Positions 61,001 to 64,000 of a stretch of 64,000 nucleotides of DNA are shown here, piece by piece. Position 1 is the stretch's first letter; every line of letters starts with the position of its first letter. The translations under genes were made by a program, and so were the position numbers. The DNA is from Flaveria trinervia (taxonomy: Eukaryota; Streptophyta; Magnoliopsida; Asterales; Asteraceae). The stretch is taken from the NCBI GenBank assembly GCA_025506515.1, contig JACCIX010000895.1, positions 199,501 through 263,500 on the forward strand. Direction: 5' to 3'. Under the pieces are notes generated by a model. The model did no database searches. It was not told the DNA's origin and worked only from the letters and a program-made list of their open reading frames with translations.

Positions 61001-61431
61001 ACAGCTCATCAAACCACCTTTTCTTGAAGCCATGCACTTGAGCAGCACGTGTGCAAGGTACTTAAACTGGGGACAGAGGTTACTCTTGTTGAGTACCCCT
61101 GAGTTGATGTCCCTAGAGTATTTGGCTCTGAGAAAACATCCTCTGACAGTGAGGGGGTGTAGACGGGTTGGGCAGTCACCGTCATCCCCCAATTGAAGTA
61201 CAATCTTAAGTCTTCCTCAGAAACTGTAATATCCTCGCCAAATATGGAGCTTCTTATGCAGTGAGGTTCCGATGATCTATCAACTGTAGCGCCTTCCCAG
61301 AAGGCTTGTTGAATAGATCGGTATGGGGTGCAAGGGGTAGAGATGGCATGCGCAATCCGTGATCTCAATAGATACGTGATAATGCCAGAGAATTCTGCAG
61401 CATTTCTGGATGTTAAGTCAGATGAGCACAT
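58088..61431 (-). pseudogene. Long broken ORF of retroelement D, non-pol
   Basis: A chain of overlapping minus-strand frames, at least ten, forms one decayed gene. From the start at 61431 it has a globular head (SGIITYLLRSRIAHAI, QQAFWEGATVD, ITVSEEDLRLYF, then QNAYVALVLNHPFSFSMM and FTYLVENIEGK). An acidic/Ser-rich linker follows (60454-60699), then a Thr-rich linker (59971-60288), a probable coiled coil (ERTTQIRQLTDLTAAQSHKI, 59724-59936) and a run of Asp/Glu (59443-59718). The globular end contains KWWYYDWRTAEAVIVLD and DPMWLTNL. No zinc knuckle, protease, RT or integrase appears. From memory it resembles uncharacterised ORFs that accompany Copia-type elements in Asteraceae, between pol and the 3' LTR. 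That is unverified. Confidence 0.6.
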
Positions 61432-64000
61432 ATATTATGCTTTGTGCTCATAGTCCATCTACTCGCCATCTGATACACAAAGATAGTAAACATTAGTACC
61501 ATTTAATAAGAAAGTCATGAACTCATTAAGCTTGAAGAACATCTTTCTGTCATGCGATTGAAGTTGTGCGACTGAGTTCAACCGTGCGATTGAACCGTGC
61601 GAAAGGGGTTCAGTCGTACGATTGAATGGTCCGAATGGGATTCAGTCGTGCGATTGACCCCATACGTATCTCAGTGTGTGTCTGATTGGGCTCCTACGCA
61701 TATACCTTCATGCGGTTACCTCAGTCATGCGACTGAACTTCAAACGCATGGTTCAGCCATGCGTATGGGGTTTTGAGCCCTTTAGTCGTGCGACTGAAGT
61801 TCATCATGCTGTCCATTCGCATGAAGACCAACTGTGCGATTCACATTTTCAGTTTCATCAATTTGTTGTTTTAAACCTCTATACCTAGTTCATTGAGTCG
61901 CTATATCTCGTCACTAATGACCTAGTAAACTTAATTTTAACATTCAGCTTAGTTTATGTAGGTATTAGGGCATTTTTCAGTTCGATCAAGTTTCATTCGA
62001 ATAACCTAAATTGGACTCAAAATCTTCTGATTTCTATAAGATTGAACTACAATGTACCTTTATTCTTGTCAATCAAAAGTCAGAAGATGAATTGCAATGT
62101 GAACAACTATCTCTAGAGATTTTGGCAGGGTAACAGTAAAGAAAGCGATTTGGGTGCGATTGGGAGTGATGAATGAGACGCGATCGACTGAGGCCCTTTA
62201 AATACTGACCCTAATTTCAATCGGCCGACTGGCCTCATTCGCTCAGTTCATTCGGGCGACTGAGGTTCAGTCGTGCGATTGGTCCAGTCGGTCGCTTTCA
62301 GTCGGCCGACCGAGTCTCAGTCGGTCGACTGACTCATTGGTCTCCTTCATTCGCCTTTTTAGTTGACGACTGAGCCTCAGTCGGTCTGTTTCATTCTCCC
62401 TCTTCTATTCGGTCGAATGGATCATTTTCATGTCCATTCGTGCGAATGGGATCCATTCTCATGGTTGGTCCATATTCATGGTCCAATCGTGCGAATGGGA
62501 TCCATTCGCATGGTTGGTCCATATTCATGGTCCAATCGTGCGAATGGGATCCATTCGCATGGTTGGTCCATATTCATGGTCCAATCGTGCGAATGGGATC
62601 CATTTGGTAGATTTTCTGCCATTTTTGAACATTTTAACCTTTTGAAATAGACATTATAAGCTCTTAAACAATTCAGTCACTTCAGACGTGACTTTTTAGA
62701 CTTTGAAAAACATGTGGCCATCTCAGACATGACCCCTTTTTTTGGTAAGTTAATTTCCTTCTGATTTCCCTGTAGTCCGACAGACACACAAATTAAAAGA
62801 TTAACATAGAAACTTAAATTAACTACACAAATACAGTTTATTTTTGGACTTTTTGTGAGCGATAAAACCCTAAGATGGAAATCTACAGGATTTGGTTTGG
62901 GAGTAGACAGCTTCAACTTAGATTGATCATATCTGGACCAATTCAATTTTGGAATCATACAGGCACATCAAATCATTTGGGACTCGTTATTAAAACCTTT
63001 TGATGCTTAAATTCTCAGAGTTCATCCAGAGTCGTTAGCAACTTAAGGAAATCATACTGAAACTCTTAGATTTTCACATTGATTTGAACTCTGAGAATGT
63101 AGCCACTAAGATTGTCAGTATGTTTGTCCACTTAAATCCATACACAGACTTTTGACGTAGACTGGTGACTGATTTAGGTTTAATTATTTCAGCTAACATT
63201 TGTGGATCCCACACTATATGGTAATCAACATTCCTCAGAGGTTTTTGAGCGGTCTACGGGTATTATTACAAGAAGAGACTATTCTTAGAGCTTTCAAAGA
63301 GAAGCCTGTCCTCAGGTCAGTGCCATCGCACAGCAGAGAGGCGGCAAACAACAATGAATTCTAGAATATCTAGGTTATACTTATCCTCAGGTCAGTGCCA
63401 TCGCACAGCAAAGAGGCACACACACCTATCTTCTTGTTAGAGCAGCCTTATTTTATTTGACGCAATATGCACCAACAACATAAGTCATTAGTTTATTGCA
63501 TTGTCTTTCATTTTTTTCTTGCTTTGCTCTAATTATGGTCATCCGCACACTTTTGTGGCATTTAAATGTCATTACCCCTTATTGGAATATATTTGATTGT
63601 GTTAATGACAGGATCAGTGATCACAAGTTCGATGTATTAGAGTTCAAAGCAGCGGAATATGAACAAGAATTAGACAAATTGTAGCAAGCAATCGATACTT
63701 GTATGCATTAAGAGCGCATACGGTTATAGCGAGAGAATATATATTTCTGATTTCAAGGAATGTTTATATATGTAGAATATTTCTAATCAAATCATTCATT
63801 CATTCCATTCATTCATTCATTCATACTAATACAATAGGTTGTCACTCCTTATATAGAGTGCAACAATCACTGCTGTTATCACGGAAAGTGACAACTGGCA
63901 GATCTAATACAAAAATAACTAACTCTTAACAAACTACTGAAATGTTCACAACTACTGAGAACATATCAGAGTGTTAAGTACAAAATATAAAACTACTGAA
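61432..64000. other. Non-coding right end, repeat-rich
   Basis: No pol or second D LTR is found. 61550-61840 and 62200-62440 are dense in CG-rich palindromic motifs (GTCGTGCGACTGA type), like the D LTR. A 49-bp tandem repeat lies at 62461-62608. From 62650 to 64000 the sequence is plain, with one 34-bp direct repeat (63309-63342 and 63383-63416) and an (ATTC)n tract near 63785-63825. It may be the interior of D or another element cut by the window edge. Confidence 0.5.
62461..62608. repeat. 49-bp tandem repeat
   Basis: Three units starting ATGGTTGGTCC at 62461, 62510 and 62559, each with a half-palindrome CCAATCGTGCGAATGG and CCATTCGCATGG. A partial unit precedes them. Confidence 0.9.

Overview
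The window is plant nuclear DNA made almost entirely of nested transposable elements. I see no intact host gene, rRNA, tRNA gene or CRISPR array. The large Ty3/gypsy elements with kilobase-scale LTRs, the initiator-tRNA-Met primer sites, and the hAT and PIF/Harbinger remnants indicate a large, repeat-rich dicot genome. The flavour of the gag and LTR sequences suggests Asteraceae, but that is from memory and not tested.

Layout. (1) From 1 to 40581 there is one outer Ty3/gypsy element, here called X, on the minus strand. Its 3' part is cut by the left window edge. Pol and gag lie at 1-4146, the first part of gag at 36606-36725, an extra upstream ORF at 37007-37708, the PBS at 37831-37847 and the 5' LTR at 37848-40581. 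(2) Inside X gag sits element A (4147 onward, minus strand), a non-coding large retrotransposon derivative (LARD-like). It carries a 3.5 kb hAT transposon (7323-10796) in its internal region, and its 5' LTR is split by a chromovirus, Y (14592-23285, minus strand, TSD gtgta). (3) A's 5' LTR breaks off at 23457. A second copy of the X gag segment follows, plus a solo A-type LTR (33669-36602), which marks a local duplication. This second gag copy is split by element Z (23833-33569, plus strand, TSD tcaga), a full-length relative of A. (4) X was inserted in the LTR of W (40582-42043), a relative of Y. (5) Element B (42081-48471, minus strand, TSD ataga) is a second non-coding family with 2.6 kb LTRs and only 1.2 kb of internal sequence. 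It sits in an old LTR remnant, C (to 49601). (6) From 49.6 to 57.3 kb there are decayed PIF/Harbinger genes, two MITE-like elements and a long-terminal-inverted-repeat element. (7) At 57357-58062 there is an LTR of another retroelement, D. A long broken ORF of a non-pol type follows (58088-61431), then motif-rich repeats to the right edge.

Inferred order of events: W and C are oldest, then X, then A into X, then the gag/LTR duplication, then hAT, Y and Z. Clean TSDs and nearly colinear LTRs support late insertion of Y and Z.

The observations I find most worth following are in the non-coding elements. First, the A and Z internal regions hold an array of short hairpins whose stems differ from unit to unit but remain self-complementary. 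Second, the LTRs of A, Z and B carry a tRNA-like Pol III cassette (A box, B box, T-run) that persists while the flanking LTR sequence has diverged. Third, a leader block is shared by A, Z and B. Fourth, an unusual palindromic CG-rich motif recurs in LTRs of unrelated elements (Y, W, D). X gag also appears to contain a short spliceosomal-type intron.
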